Made by a program: the position numbers and the translations under genes | DNA from: Halorussus halobius | GTDB taxonomy: Archaea; Halobacteriota; Halobacteria; Halobacteriales; Haladaptataceae | Assembly (NCBI RefSeq): GCF_004765805.1 | Contig: NZ_SBIU01000003.1 | Coordinates: 978,076 to 1,042,075 of the forward strand | Direction: 5' to 3' | Length of the DNA stretch: 64,000 bases | In this document: piece by piece, positions 16,093 through 24,725 of the stretch | Layout of the letters: each line of letters opens with the position of its first letter | Position numbering within the stretch: position 1 is the stretch's first letter | The notes under the pieces: model-generated | Seen by the model: only the letters and a program-made list of their open reading frames with translations | Databases searched by the model: none | What the model was told of the DNA's origin: nothing

Positions 16093-16765
16093 CCCCGTCG
16101 TCGGGCCGCTCCCGGGCGTCGGTCGGCTCGGAGCCGCGGGGCTCCGGCGGCGATTCCGCCTCGGACTCGCTCGCCGGCTCGGACCCCCGAAGCTCCGGCG
16201 GGAGGTGTTCGTCGGGCGGGTGGACCCGGAACTCCGGCGCGGGCTCGCCCGGCGCGTGCTTCTCGTCGAGGAAGACGAGCGCGTAGTCCTCCCACGTCCG
16301 GATGGGGTCGACGATGGCCGCCGGGTCGCGGCCGTCGATGACGTGGACGTACAGCGCGTTCTGGTCGGGGTCGTGGTCGAGCGTGATGGTCCCGGGCGTG
16401 ATGGTGATGCTGTTGGCGATGGTGGTCACGCCCAGTTCGGTCTCGACCCGGAGCGGGACGAGGATAACCTGTGGCTCTATCGGGCTGGACGGCGCGAGCA
16501 CGCGGTAGGCCACGTCGAGGTTCGCGACCACTATCTCCCGGAGGAAGACGAGGACGTACAGCCCCACGTACGGGAGGGTCCGGAGGAACCGCCGGACGTC
16601 TATCTCGTCGGCGTACAGCCGCCGGAAGACGAACGCGACCGGCAGCCCGACCGCGAGCCCGGTCAGGAACCGGGCCAGCACGGCGTCGGCCGCGAGGTCG
16701 ACGCCCCGGACCAACACCCAGAGCGCGGCGAACCCGACGCCGATGACGGGCCAGCGCCGTATCAC
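16073..16765 (-). CDS. mnhE: Na+/H+ antiporter subunit MnhE/MrpE
   Basis: An integral membrane protein with the MrpE features: an N-terminal RRWPVIGVGFAALWVLVRG membrane helix pair, FLREIVVANLDVAYRVL, and the conserved NSITITPGTITLD segment. The GTG at 16765 is chosen because related proteins begin a few residues before the RRWPV segment; an upstream in-frame GTG at 16837 would overlap mnhD and add an Arg/Gly/Ala-rich leader. The last 60 residues are a charged Glu/Pro/Ser tail not found in bacterial MrpE. It lies in the mnhABCDEFG operon between D and F. Confidence 0.9.
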   Translation of the reverse strand: MIRRWPVIGVGFAALWVLVRGVDLAADAVLARFLTGLAVGLPVAFVFRRLYADEIDVRRFLRTLPYVGLYVLVFLREIVVANLDVAYRVLAPSSPIEPQVILVPLRVETELGVTTIANSITITPGTITLDHDPDQNALYVHVIDGRDPAAIVDPIRTWEDYALVFLDEKHAPGEPAPEFRVHPPDEHLPPELRGSEPASESEAESPPEPRGSEPTDARERPDDGGDGDGR

Positions 16766-16823
16766 GCCGTCCCACCCCCGGGCCTCCGACGCCGCCGCGT
16801 CCCGCGGCCCGCCGGCTCCGGGT

Positions 16824-18461
16824 TCACGAGCCGCCACCTCCCGCCGAATCCGCGACCGCCGCCGGGTCGACGGCCTCGACGTACGCACCTCGGTCGAGCG
16901 CGGCCCCGGCGGCGGCGTCGGCGAACTCGAACACGGGGTCGAAACCCGCCCCGAGGACGACGATGGCCGCCGCGAGCGCGGCCAGCACCGCGACCTGTCG
17001 GCCGTCCACCTCGGCGGTCTCGACCGCGGGCGAGCGCTCGCCCCAGAAGGCCCGGGTCCACAGCCGCGTGGTGTAGAGGATGGTGAGCACCGCGCCGGCC
17101 ACCACCGCGAGGACGAGGGCTCCGGTCGCGACGCCCGACGAGGCCGCGAACTGCCGGACCGTGGCGTCGAACACGAGGAACTTGCCGAAAAAGCCCGTCA
17201 AGGGCGGAATCCCGACCAGCGACGTGCTCGCGACGAAGAACGCGCCCGCCAGCACGGGCGCGCGACCGGCGAGGCCGCCGAGGTCCGCGACGTGGCCGGT
17301 CCCGGTCGCGCTTCGGACGGCGGCCGTGGCGAGGAACAACAGCCCCTTCGCGAGCGCGTGGTGGAGCGCGTACACCAGCGCGGCGGCGACGGCGAACCGG
17401 CGCAGGCCGGGCGACTGGGTCGCGGCCGCGACGCCGACGGGGACCGCGACGAAGCCCACCTGCCCGATGCTGGAGTACGCCAGCGTCTCCTCGAGGGTGT
17501 CGCGGACGATAGCGCCGAGTCCGCCGACGAAGATGCTGGCGACGCCCGCCGCGACCAGCACGGGCGCGAAAAAGGCCAGCGGGGCGTCGCCGGCCAGCCC
17601 GGTGAACACGTCGCCGGCCGCGCCGGGCACGGACGCGCCAGCGAACACGGTGAAGTAGAGCCGCACGATGGCGTACAGCCCGACCTTCTTGGTCACGCCC
17701 GCGAGCATGGCCGCGACCGGGAGCGGTGCCGCCCGGTAGGCTCCGGGCACCCAGAACTGGAACGGGACCAGCCCGGCCTTGAGTCCGAACGTCACGAACG
17801 CCAGCGCGGCCAGCCCGACGACGGGCGCGGGGTCGACGCCGTAGGCGGCCGGGTCGGCCAGCCGCCGGGACATGTCGGCGAGGTTCAGCGTCCCCGTGAC
17901 CGCGTACAGCCCGCCGACCGCCAGCAACAGCGTGACGCTGCCGACCACGTTGAGCGCGAGGTAGCGGAATCCCGCCGCCGTGTGCTGGGCGTCGCCGTAG
18001 AACGCCACGAACACGTAGCTCGCCATCAGCATCACCTCGAACCAGACGAACAGGTTGAACAGGTCGCCGGTCAGCACCGCGCCCGTGACCCCCAGCACGA
18101 GACAGTGGAACAGCAGGTGGTAGTACACCCGCTGGTTGTCGGGGTCGACGAACAGCACCGAGAACGCGACCGCCGGCACCGCGACCGCCGCGCAGACGAC
18201 GAGGACGAACGCCGAGAGGGCGTCGGCCACGAGCGAGATGCCGAACGGCGCGGGCCAGCCGCCGAGCTGGTAGGCCGCCGCGCCCGGCGCGCCCGGCGCG
18301 AGCACGACCGTCCATGCGAGCGCGCCCACGGCGAGCGCGTACGCGAGGATACCGCCGACGCTGGCGGCCCGCTGGGCGCGGGGCCACCGCCGCAGGAGTA
18401 GGGCGAGCAGGAGGCTCCCGAGCGCGGCCAGCACCGGCGCGACGACGAGCTGTTCGACCAT
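16824..18461 (-). CDS. mnhD: Na+/H+ antiporter subunit MnhD/MrpD
   Basis: A 545-residue protein with about 14 membrane helices and the proton-pumping antiporter-like fold shared with complex I NuoN/M. Signature pieces: GDLFNLFVWFEVMLMASYVFV (Glu on the proton path), LKAGLVPFQFWVPGAYRAAP (Lys in the broken helix) and the later HHALAKGLLFL. The ATG at 18461 is preferred; a GTG at 18467 overlaps the mnhC stop (GTGA) and is also possible. MnhD forms one of the two main ion channels of the complex. Confidence 0.93.
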   Translation of the reverse strand: MVEQLVVAPVLAALGSLLLALLLRRWPRAQRAASVGGILAYALAVGALAWTVVLAPGAPGAAAYQLGGWPAPFGISLVADALSAFVLVVCAAVAVPAVAFSVLFVDPDNQRVYYHLLFHCLVLGVTGAVLTGDLFNLFVWFEVMLMASYVFVAFYGDAQHTAAGFRYLALNVVGSVTLLLAVGGLYAVTGTLNLADMSRRLADPAAYGVDPAPVVGLAALAFVTFGLKAGLVPFQFWVPGAYRAAPLPVAAMLAGVTKKVGLYAIVRLYFTVFAGASVPGAAGDVFTGLAGDAPLAFFAPVLVAAGVASIFVGGLGAIVRDTLEETLAYSSIGQVGFVAVPVGVAAATQSPGLRRFAVAAALVYALHHALAKGLLFLATAAVRSATGTGHVADLGGLAGRAPVLAGAFFVASTSLVGIPPLTGFFGKFLVFDATVRQFAASSGVATGALVLAVVAGAVLTILYTTRLWTRAFWGERSPAVETAEVDGRQVAVLAALAAAIVVLGAGFDPVFEFADAAAGAALDRGAYVEAVDPAAVADSAGGGGS

Positions 18462-18463
18462 CG

Positions 18464-18805
18464 TCACTGCCACTCCTGGACGTTCATCGTCCCGTTCTCC
18501 TCGTAGGCGCGGTAGGTCAGCGCGAGCGCGAGCGCGGTCGTGCCGAAGCTGATGACGATGGCGGTGAGCACGAGCGCCTGCACCACCGGGTCGGCGGTCT
18601 CGGGCACCTCGCCGCCGTGGCTCGCCAGCACGGGCACCGAGTCGTGGGTCGCGGGCTCGACGCCGCCCATCGATATCAGGAACACGTTCGCGGCCTGGGT
18701 GACGACCGCGAGGCCCAACACGACCTTCACGAGGTCGCGCCGGAGCAACAGGAAGGTCCCGAGCGCCAACAGCCCGCCCACGACGGCCGCGAACGCGGCG
18801 GTCAC
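18464..18805 (-). CDS. mnhC: Na+/H+ antiporter subunit MnhC/MrpC
   Basis: A 113-residue, three-helix membrane protein homologous to NuoK. It shows LLRRDLVKVVLGLAVVTQAANVF in helix 1-2 and a C-terminal helix QALVLTAIVISFGTTALALAL. The start is a GTG at 18805 that overlaps the stop of mnhB (GTGA), which fixes the length to the family norm; longer frames run into an antisense-like Arg-rich sequence. Confidence 0.92.
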   Translation of the reverse strand: MTAAFAAVVGGLLALGTFLLLRRDLVKVVLGLAVVTQAANVFLISMGGVEPATHDSVPVLASHGGEVPETADPVVQALVLTAIVISFGTTALALALTYRAYEENGTMNVQEWQ

Positions 18806-19266
18806 TCCGCACTCACCACCGAGAGGACGGTCAGGAGCGCGCCCACGACCACGGCGTAGACGCCCACGTCGAAGACGAGCGCGCTCGCGAGCTCGACTTC
18901 GTGGTAGAGGGGCACCGACTCGACGACGACGAACGTCTGGCTCATGAGCGGCTCGTCGAACGCGAGGCCGGCGACCCCGCTCGCGACCGCGAGCACGAGC
19001 CCGAGCGCGAACGTGCGCTGGAACGCCGCCACGGAGCGGTGGCCGAGCACGCCCGTCCCCTGCTCGACCTCGCGGCCGAGGACGCCGCTCTCGACGAAGT
19101 CGAGCCCGTACGCGACGTATATCAGCGCGACCCCCGCCACCGTGAGCACGCCGCCGATGAAGCCGCCGCCGGGGAGGTTGTGGCCCTGCAACAGCAGCGA
19201 GAGCGCCACGACGAACACGATGGGCGCGACCACGCGCGCGGTCGTCTTCGTGATGACCGTGGTCAC
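18802..19266 (-). CDS. mnhB: Na+/H+ antiporter subunit MnhB/MrpB
   Basis: A 154-residue, four-helix membrane protein with the MnhB signature LLLQGHNLPGGGFIGGVLTVAG and a later FDVGVYAVVVGALLTVLS. MnhB supports assembly of the antiporter. Its ATG at 19266 overlaps the mnhA stop by 4 bp. It is a separate gene in addition to the MnhB-like domain carried at the C-terminus of MnhA. Confidence 0.94.
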   Translation of the reverse strand: MTTVITKTTARVVAPIVFVVALSLLLQGHNLPGGGFIGGVLTVAGVALIYVAYGLDFVESGVLGREVEQGTGVLGHRSVAAFQRTFALGLVLAVASGVAGLAFDEPLMSQTFVVVESVPLYHEVELASALVFDVGVYAVVVGALLTVLSVVSAE

Positions 19267-21647
19267 CGGGTCTCACCCCGGTTTCGCATCGTGACCAGCA
19301 CCAGCACCGAGACCGCCGCGACGGAGATTACGAGCAGTTCGCCCAGCGTGTCGAACCCCCGGAAGTCGACGAGTATCACGTTCACGACGTTGGTGCCGCC
19401 GGCCGACGGGAGAGCCGCCGTGGCGTAGTAACGCGCGGTGGCGGTCGGCTCCGCGCCCGCCCGAGCGCCGGCGAGCAGGACGGTCACGAACCCGGTCGCC
19501 CCGACCGCCAGCGAGACGCCGGCGTCCCGGGCGAGCACGCGCGGGTCCGGGTCGGCGTAGAACGACGGGAGCTGTTCGAGCACCAGCAGGAAGACCAGCA
19601 GTATCAGCGTCTCGACCACGAGCTGGGTCAGCGCGAGGTCGGGCGCGCTTGCGAGGATGTAGAAGATGGCGACCATGAACCCGAGGATGGACAGCGAGAG
19701 CACGCCGGCGACCTGCGAGGACGCGACCGCCACCGCGACGGCCGCGACCAGCGCCACCACCAGTACGAGCGCCATCGGAGCCGTGGCCCCGAAGTCGAGC
19801 GCCGGGAGCGTCCGGACGGTCGCGGCGTACCCCGACAGGACCAGCGCGCTCGCGGCCGCGACGACCCACGTCACGTAGCTCCGGAGCGACCCGTCGTGGA
19901 CGACCGCGTCGACGCGGACGCTGGCGGCCTCGGTCGCCGACAGCCACCGGTCGTACCACCAGTTGGCCCGGAGCGCGTTGACGTTCGCCCCGACCTCGAT
20001 GCCGGCCCGCACGCGGTCGAGGAACGGGTAGGCCGCGAGGCCGCCGCCGACCGAGAGAACAGACATCGCCACGGCGGGCGAGAGGTGGTCGGGAAGGCCC
20101 GCGTGGAACTCGACGGCCCCGACCGCCGTCGCGGCGACGGCCTCCCCGACGACCGCGTCGACCGCGAGTTGCGGGGCCGCCCCGACCGCCGCCGCCACGG
20201 CCGCGAGTACCGCCGGCGGAGCCACGAGCGCGACGGCGGGGCTACCGACCCCCGAGACCACCGCCGCCGTGCGCTCGCCGAGGAAGACCGCGAGGAATCG
20301 CAGCGAGTACAGCACGGTGAAGACGCTGGCGACCACCGCGACCGCCGGGTAGAGCCACGCGAGGCCGCCGGCGGCGTGGGCGGCCTCGTAGCTCGCCTCG
20401 AACAGCAGCTCCTTGGAGTAAAAGCCGTTGAACGGCGGGATTCCGGCCATGCTCAGCGCCGCAACCCCGGTGACGGCGGCGGTGACGGGCAGGTCGCGCC
20501 GGAGGCCGCCGAGGTCGTCGATATGCCGGGTGCCGACCTCGTGGGCGACGACCCCGGCGACGAGGAACAGCGCGGCCTTGAACAGCGCGTGGTTGAACAG
20601 GTGGAACGCGCCCGCGGCCGCGCCTGCGGTCGACGCGAACCCGAAGCCGGCGACCATCAGCCCGAGGTGGCTCGCGGTCGAGTACGCCAGCAGTTCCTTG
20701 ACGTCGGACGCCACGACCGCCAGCACCGCGCCGACCAGCATCGTCGCCAGCCCGAGGGTGGCAAAGAGCAGCGTCCACTCCGGGCCGACGAACAGCGGCC
20801 GGATTCGGCCCGCGAAGTAGACCCCGACCGTCACCATGGTCGCCGAGTGGAGGAACGCCGACACCGGGGTCGGCGCGACCATCGCGTTCGGCAGCCAGAA
20901 GTGCAGCGGCACCTGGGCCGACTTCGCGCCGACCGCGACCCCGAACAGCGCGAGCGTCGGGACGAACAGCCCCGCGTCGCGGAGCGCGGTCGCGACGGCG
21001 TCGGGCTCCGCGAGCATCGCCGAGAGGTCGAACGCCCCGACCCCGGCGTCGCCGGCCGCGACCGCGAGGAGGAGGACGCCCGCGAGCAGGCAGAGTCCGC
21101 CGCCGACGGTCACGACCATCGCCATCCGGGCGGAGTAGCGCGACTCGGCCGCCTCGGTGTGATGGCCGACGAGGACGAACGAGCAGAGGCTGGTCAGCTC
21201 CCAGAACAGGAACAGCGCTATCAGGTCGGCCGCGAGCGCGACCCCGAGTATCGACCCCATGAACGCCAGCAGCGCCGCGTAGTACCGGGCGAGGCCCGCC
21301 TCGTCGCGCACGTAGCGCGCCGAGTAGGCGAACACGAGGACGCCGATGCCGCTGGCCAGCAGCGCGAACAGCACCGCCAGCCCGTCGACCCGGAATCGGA
21401 GCGCGACGTCGAGCGAGGGCACCCACGGCAGCGAGACGGTGCCACGAGTGCCGAGCAGCGAGCCGACGAGACCGAAACAGGCCAGCGCGACCGCAGCGCC
21501 GGCGTAGCCGGTCCCCTCGCCGGTCCGGAGCCGCTCGCCGGAGGAGCCGGTCGGCCGGCCCGCGAGCCGGTGGCCCAGCGGCGTCAGTCCTGCCGCGACG
21601 AACGGGAGCGCGACTGCGGCGACGACGACCGGGAGGTCGGGAGACAT
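19263..21647 (-). CDS. mnhA: Na+/H+ antiporter subunit MnhA/MrpA
   Basis: A 794-residue protein of full MrpA length. Residues about 60-500 are the NuoL-like antiporter domain (LFLFWELTSLCSFVLVGHHT, AKSAQVPLHFWLPNAMVAPT, HSATMVTVGVYF, FNHALFKAALFLVAG). The C-terminal third contains the DUF4040 segment (SILGFMVAIFYILASAPDLA) and an MnhB-like end (VNVILVDFRGFDTLGELLVI). ATG at 21647 is chosen over one at 21662 because the hydrophobic helix follows directly. It opens the minus-strand operon mnhABCDEFG, whose promoter should lie in 21648-21780. Confidence 0.94.
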   Translation of the reverse strand: MSPDLPVVVAAVALPFVAAGLTPLGHRLAGRPTGSSGERLRTGEGTGYAGAAVALACFGLVGSLLGTRGTVSLPWVPSLDVALRFRVDGLAVLFALLASGIGVLVFAYSARYVRDEAGLARYYAALLAFMGSILGVALAADLIALFLFWELTSLCSFVLVGHHTEAAESRYSARMAMVVTVGGGLCLLAGVLLLAVAAGDAGVGAFDLSAMLAEPDAVATALRDAGLFVPTLALFGVAVGAKSAQVPLHFWLPNAMVAPTPVSAFLHSATMVTVGVYFAGRIRPLFVGPEWTLLFATLGLATMLVGAVLAVVASDVKELLAYSTASHLGLMVAGFGFASTAGAAAGAFHLFNHALFKAALFLVAGVVAHEVGTRHIDDLGGLRRDLPVTAAVTGVAALSMAGIPPFNGFYSKELLFEASYEAAHAAGGLAWLYPAVAVVASVFTVLYSLRFLAVFLGERTAAVVSGVGSPAVALVAPPAVLAAVAAAVGAAPQLAVDAVVGEAVAATAVGAVEFHAGLPDHLSPAVAMSVLSVGGGLAAYPFLDRVRAGIEVGANVNALRANWWYDRWLSATEAASVRVDAVVHDGSLRSYVTWVVAAASALVLSGYAATVRTLPALDFGATAPMALVLVVALVAAVAVAVASSQVAGVLSLSILGFMVAIFYILASAPDLALTQLVVETLILLVFLLVLEQLPSFYADPDPRVLARDAGVSLAVGATGFVTVLLAGARAGAEPTATARYYATAALPSAGGTNVVNVILVDFRGFDTLGELLVISVAAVSVLVLVTMRNRGETR

Positions 21648-21790
21648 CCGCCCGTCGAACAACCACTACCCCGGACTTAGGCGTTGGGCCCGAACGAGCC
21701 CGCGACGACGTCGCGTACGACGCCGAGAGGCGGGTTCGCGAACGGGTAGCTTTTTCGCTCGGGACGGGGTAGGTCGGGGCATGACACTCC

Positions 21791-21796
21791 GGAGGT
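21791..21796 (+). promoter_or_regulatory. Shine-Dalgarno sequence of pncB
   Basis: GGAGGT lies 7 nt before the ATG at 21804, a full-strength ribosome binding site. Most nearby genes look leaderless, so this gene differs: its message should have a 5' leader. The SD fixes the 21804 start against an upstream ATG at 21781. Confidence 0.75.
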
Positions 21797-21803
21797 CGAT
21801 TCG

Positions 21804-22961
21804 ATGAGCGACCGGTTCGACGTGGTCTCGGAGTCGGCGGTCCGCGACGGGACGGCCACCGACGCCTACTTCCTGCGGACCGAGGAGACGTTAGAGCGGG
21901 CCGGCCGGAACCCGCGCGTCGTGGCCGAGGTGACCCGCGACCAGTTCCCCACCGGCGAGTTCGACCTGCTCGCGGGCGTCAAAGACGCCGCCCGCCTGCT
22001 CGAAGACCTCGACGTGGACGTCGACGCCATGCGCGAGGGGCGGCTGTTCGACGGCGGGCCGGTGGTTCGCATCGAGGGGAAGTACCTCGAGTTCGCGCGG
22101 TACGAGACCTCGCTTTTGGGCCTGCTCTCCCACCAGAGCGGCATCGCCACCGCCGCGCTGGAGGTCCGGCGCGCGGCCCCCGACTCGACGGTGCTGAGCT
22201 TCGGCGCACGTCACGTCCACCCCGCGATCACGCCGGTCGTCGAGCGGGGCGCGCTGGTCGGCGGCCTCGACGGCTTCTCGCACGTCGCCGCCGGCGAGGT
22301 GCTGGGCCGGGCGGCCGGCGGGACGATGCCCCACGCGCTGGTCATCGCGTTCGGCGACCAGGAAGCGGCGTGGACCGCGTTCGACGAGGCGGTCGCGCCC
22401 GAGGTGCCCCGCATCGCCATCGCCGACACGTTCTCCGACGAGAAAGACGAGAGCTTGCGGGCGGTCGAGGCGCTCGGCGACGCGCTCGACGGGGTGCGGC
22501 TCGACACCACGGGGTCCCGGCGGGGCGACTTCCGGCACATCGTCCGGGAGGTCCGGTGGGAGCTCGACGCGCGGGGCCACGAGGACGTGGAGATTTTCGT
22601 CAGCGGCGGGCTCGGCCCCGAACAGCTCCGGGCGCTCCGGGACGTTGCCGACGGCTTCGGCGTCGGCGGGCACGTGAGCAACGCCGACCCGCTGGACTTC
22701 GCACTCGACATCGTGGAACTCGACGGCGAGCCCGTCTCCAAGCGGGGCAAGCTCTCGGGCAAAAAGCAGGCGTTCCGGACGCCCGACGGCGGCCACCACG
22801 TCGGACTGGCCGACCGCGCGGACCCGGCGGACGGCGAGCCGCTGCTCGAACCCCTGCTCCGGGACGGCGAAGTCGTCCGCGACTTCGACGTGGACGCGGC
22901 CGCAGAGCGCGCCAGCGAGGACGCCGACGCCGTAGGGTTCCGCGAGGACGGACGGGAGTAA
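21804..22961 (+). CDS. pncB: nicotinate phosphoribosyltransferase
   Basis: A 385-residue type II phosphoribosyltransferase-barrel enzyme. Recognisable segments: GTATDAYFLRTEETL, EVTRDQFPTGEFDLLAG, YETSLLGLLSHQSGIATAA, VLSFGARHVHPAITPVVERG and FVSGGLGPEQLRAL, with a GVGGHVSNADPLDF phosphate-binding loop. The enzyme makes nicotinate mononucleotide from nicotinate and PRPP in NAD salvage. Preceded by a strong SD. A nicotinamidase-like hydrolase sits 8 kb upstream and could supply the substrate. Confidence 0.93.
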   Translation: MSDRFDVVSESAVRDGTATDAYFLRTEETLERAGRNPRVVAEVTRDQFPTGEFDLLAGVKDAARLLEDLDVDVDAMREGRLFDGGPVVRIEGKYLEFARYETSLLGLLSHQSGIATAALEVRRAAPDSTVLSFGARHVHPAITPVVERGALVGGLDGFSHVAAGEVLGRAAGGTMPHALVIAFGDQEAAWTAFDEAVAPEVPRIAIADTFSDEKDESLRAVEALGDALDGVRLDTTGSRRGDFRHIVREVRWELDARGHEDVEIFVSGGLGPEQLRALRDVADGFGVGGHVSNADPLDFALDIVELDGEPVSKRGKLSGKKQAFRTPDGGHHVGLADRADPADGEPLLEPLLRDGEVVRDFDVDAAAERASEDADAVGFREDGRE

Positions 22962-23074
22962 CGTCGCGAGTTGCGGCGCGGTGGGGGTCGCGGTGCTGTC
23001 GGTGCAAGTTACTGGCCCGCGAGCGCAGCGACCGACGGCTCACGTCGTTGGCCGAGACAGCAAACGGTCGTATC

Positions 23075-23677
23075 TTACCGCTCTTCGACGGTCCCCTCGG
23101 GCTCGCGCTCGGTGAACACCTGGCCGTCGAACAGCGTCACCATCACGTCGTCGTCCTCCCACGCGCCCCGCGGCAGTCCGGCCTTCCGGCAGGTCCGGTC
23201 GAGGTACTCGAAGACGCTCCAGTCGTTCTCCTCGGGCAGGGTCGGATACATCCACGCCTGCTGGCCCCGACCCTCGACGGCGACGCCGTGGTTTCCCAGG
23301 TCGATGTCGGCCGCCGGGTCCTCCGAGAGGTGGGTGTCGCGGACGACGCAGACCGATATCTTGAGGTTGGGGAGTTCGGCCTCCTCGACTTCCGACCCGC
23401 ACGAGGTGTCGCTGGCGGCGCTGATGGCCGAGTCGACGATGAGGTGTCCGAGCTGGTCGGTCCCCTCGTACGCGCCGTCGCATCCCCGGAGGCGACCGCG
23501 ACCGCGAGTGGACGCCAGCCGCACGAAGACCCCCGTTCGCGCGTAGAACGCCTCGCGCATGCTCCCGGGCTGTTCGCGCTGGCCGTTGATGACGTAGGAT
23601 TCGACGGATTCGCGTGCGAGTTCGACGGCCCGCGTGCCGTCCTCGTAGGAGAGAGTCACTGCCTGAGCCTGTGCCAT
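23075..23677 (-). CDS. TIGR00296/AMMECR1 family protein
   Basis: A 200-residue protein of the AMMECR1/TIGR00296 family. Landmarks: an N-terminal helix ending in AVELARESVESYV, then GVFVRLAS and LRGCDGAYEGTDQLG (the family motif is usually LRGCIG), followed by LKISVCVVRD and a C-terminal region with AWMYPTLPEEN. The function of the family is unknown; it is widely conserved in archaea and in eukaryotes. ATG at 23677 gives MAQAQAVTLSYEDG; an in-frame ATG 9 nt upstream is also possible. Confidence 0.86.
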   Translation of the reverse strand: MAQAQAVTLSYEDGTRAVELARESVESYVINGQREQPGSMREAFYARTGVFVRLASTRGRGRLRGCDGAYEGTDQLGHLIVDSAISAASDTSCGSEVEEAELPNLKISVCVVRDTHLSEDPAADIDLGNHGVAVEGRGQQAWMYPTLPEENDWSVFEYLDRTCRKAGLPRGAWEDDDVMVTLFDGQVFTEREPEGTVEER

Positions 23678-23870
23678 ACACGACATCGTTAGGCGGCGAT
23701 TACCTTCAAGTCTTCCCTTCAATACTAAAGACGGAAACGTTCCGCTACGTTTCAGATGCTCTCGGTTAAATGTGGTAACGTCGGGGGCACGCGATGGTAA
23801 GGCCGGGTTTCCGCCGAGGTTCCGTCCGTTCCACCGAACGCCTTAAACCCGGCCGGGGCCTACCGCTTCT

Positions 23871-24309
23871 CGGCAGAGGGAGCCGAGTTCCCGCGGACGC
23901 GCGGGGCACTTGCCGCGCGCACACGGCGCTGGCAGGCGTCAGCGTCCACGTGAGGAAAGTCCCCCCACCGTCCGGGCAGGCGACCGGGCGCAAGCCCGGA
24001 GCGGGAGACCGCTGGCTCTGGAACAGAAACGAGACCGCTCTCCCCGACCGACGAGGTGCGCGAACCCGAACCGAACGAAGGCACCGACCGAGCAAAGGGA
24101 CGGGGAGTTGACCCACCGAGGGACGCTCCGGCCCCGCCGGAGCGCGTGGCGACTCGCCACGGACGGGAGAGAACGGATGGAACGGCGAATCCTCGCCGGT
24201 GCAAGTCCGCGCCGCGCGATGCTCCGCATCGCCAAGGTAGCCCGGACGACGGCGCGGACGCTCAGCCGAATGCTCGGCCGAACAGAAGGGGGCTTACTCC
24301 CCTCAGCCG
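23871..24309 (+). ncRNA. rnpB: RNase P RNA (archaeal type A)
   Basis: The catalytic RNA that trims tRNA 5' ends. The P1 stem is visible as CGGC-A-GAGGG at 23871-23880 pairing with CCCTC-A-GCCG at 24300-24309. Universal elements in order: GAGGAAAGTCC at about 23952 (CR-I), GAACAGAAACGAGACC near 24021, GGTGCAAGTCCG near 24198 (CR-IV) and ACAGAAGGGGGCTTACTCC near 24281 (CR-V). The length, about 440 nt, is normal for haloarchaea. A TATA-like CCTTAAACCC near 23841 fits transcription starting near 23870. Open frames overlapping this RNA on either strand are not real. Confidence 0.95.
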
Positions 24310-24322
24310 CTATCGGACGACC

Positions 24323-24374
24323 AGCGGAGCGGGCGCTAACCGACGACGAGCGGAGCGGACGCTAACCGACGACG
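24323..24374. repeat. perfect-period tandem duplication of a 26-mer
   Basis: Two adjacent copies, 24323-24348 and 24349-24374, differ at one base (AGCGGAGCGG-G/A-CGCTAACC... in both). They begin 14 nt after the RNase P RNA. The second copy contains the stop codon of the minus-strand miniprotein, so the duplication probably arose in the 3' ends of the two genes. Confidence 0.85.
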
Positions 24375-24472
24375 ACCAGCAGGACGACGAGCGCTGCGAG
24401 AAGTTCGGCCGCGACCACCGTGACCGCGGCCCCGATCTTCAGTGCGTTCGTCCCCGTCTCGTAGGCACTCAT
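24362..24472 (-). CDS. 36-residue single-helix membrane miniprotein
   Basis: A short frame below usual gene-finder limits: MSAYETGTNALKIGAA, a hydrophobic Val/Ala/Leu helix of about 24 residues, and a stop. The N-terminal YETG(T)NALKIG segment resembles single-helix proteins I associate with haloarchaeal genomes, and the composition (acidic N-terminus, one clean transmembrane helix, no Arg/Pro clutter) is that of a coding frame. It converges on rnpB. Function unknown. Confidence 0.7.
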   Translation of the reverse strand: MSAYETGTNALKIGAAVTVVAAELLAALVVLLVVVG

Positions 24473-24573
24473 CTCGGCTTGCACCGTGGCGGGGATTCAC
24501 AATAAGTCGGACACACGGTTGCCCATCGTTCGCGGTTACGAGCGATTCCTAACGCAATGAACGCCGACGAACG

Positions 24574-24610
24574 GTCTCAGTCGCGCGGAAATCTCCGCTT
24601 GAACTGAGAC
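24574..24610. promoter_or_regulatory. nested hairpin upstream of the P-type ATPase gene
   Basis: GTCTCAGT (24574-24581) pairs with ACTGAGAC (24603-24610), and inside it GCGGA pairs with TCCGC around a small loop. It sits in the 253-bp region between the divergent miniprotein and ATPase genes. It could be part of a small RNA or an operator; nothing here decides which. Confidence 0.4.
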
Positions 24611-24640
24611 GAACGACGGCGAGCGCGGGGTTAACAATAG

Positions 24641-24654
24641 AATCGGATTCGATT
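24641..24654. promoter_or_regulatory. 14-bp near-palindrome, possible metal-regulator operator
   Basis: AATCGGATTCGATT is an inverted repeat with 12 of 14 positions symmetrical. It lies about 55 bp upstream of the TTAATATC TATA-like box (24696-24703) of the ATPase gene. ArsR/SmtB-type regulators often bind such short AT-edged palindromes in front of zntA-like genes. No regulator gene is adjacent, so this is inference. Confidence 0.35.
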
Positions 24655-24725
24655 ATTAATGAATCCCAATTCGGGCCGCGATTGTGGTAGCAGGATTAAT
24701 ATCCGCACGACGACTACGGTCGACT

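Noticed and set aside
16743..21680. Long plus-strand open frames (552 and 594 residues) across the mnh genes
   Set aside because: They are antisense to the clear membrane proteins of the mnh operon, and their Arg/Asp/Gly/Gln-rich composition is that of reversed GC-rich code.
23794..24505. Several 100-150-residue frames over RNase P RNA
   Set aside because: They read through the rnpB sequence, whose pairing and universal motifs are clear, and have no domains.
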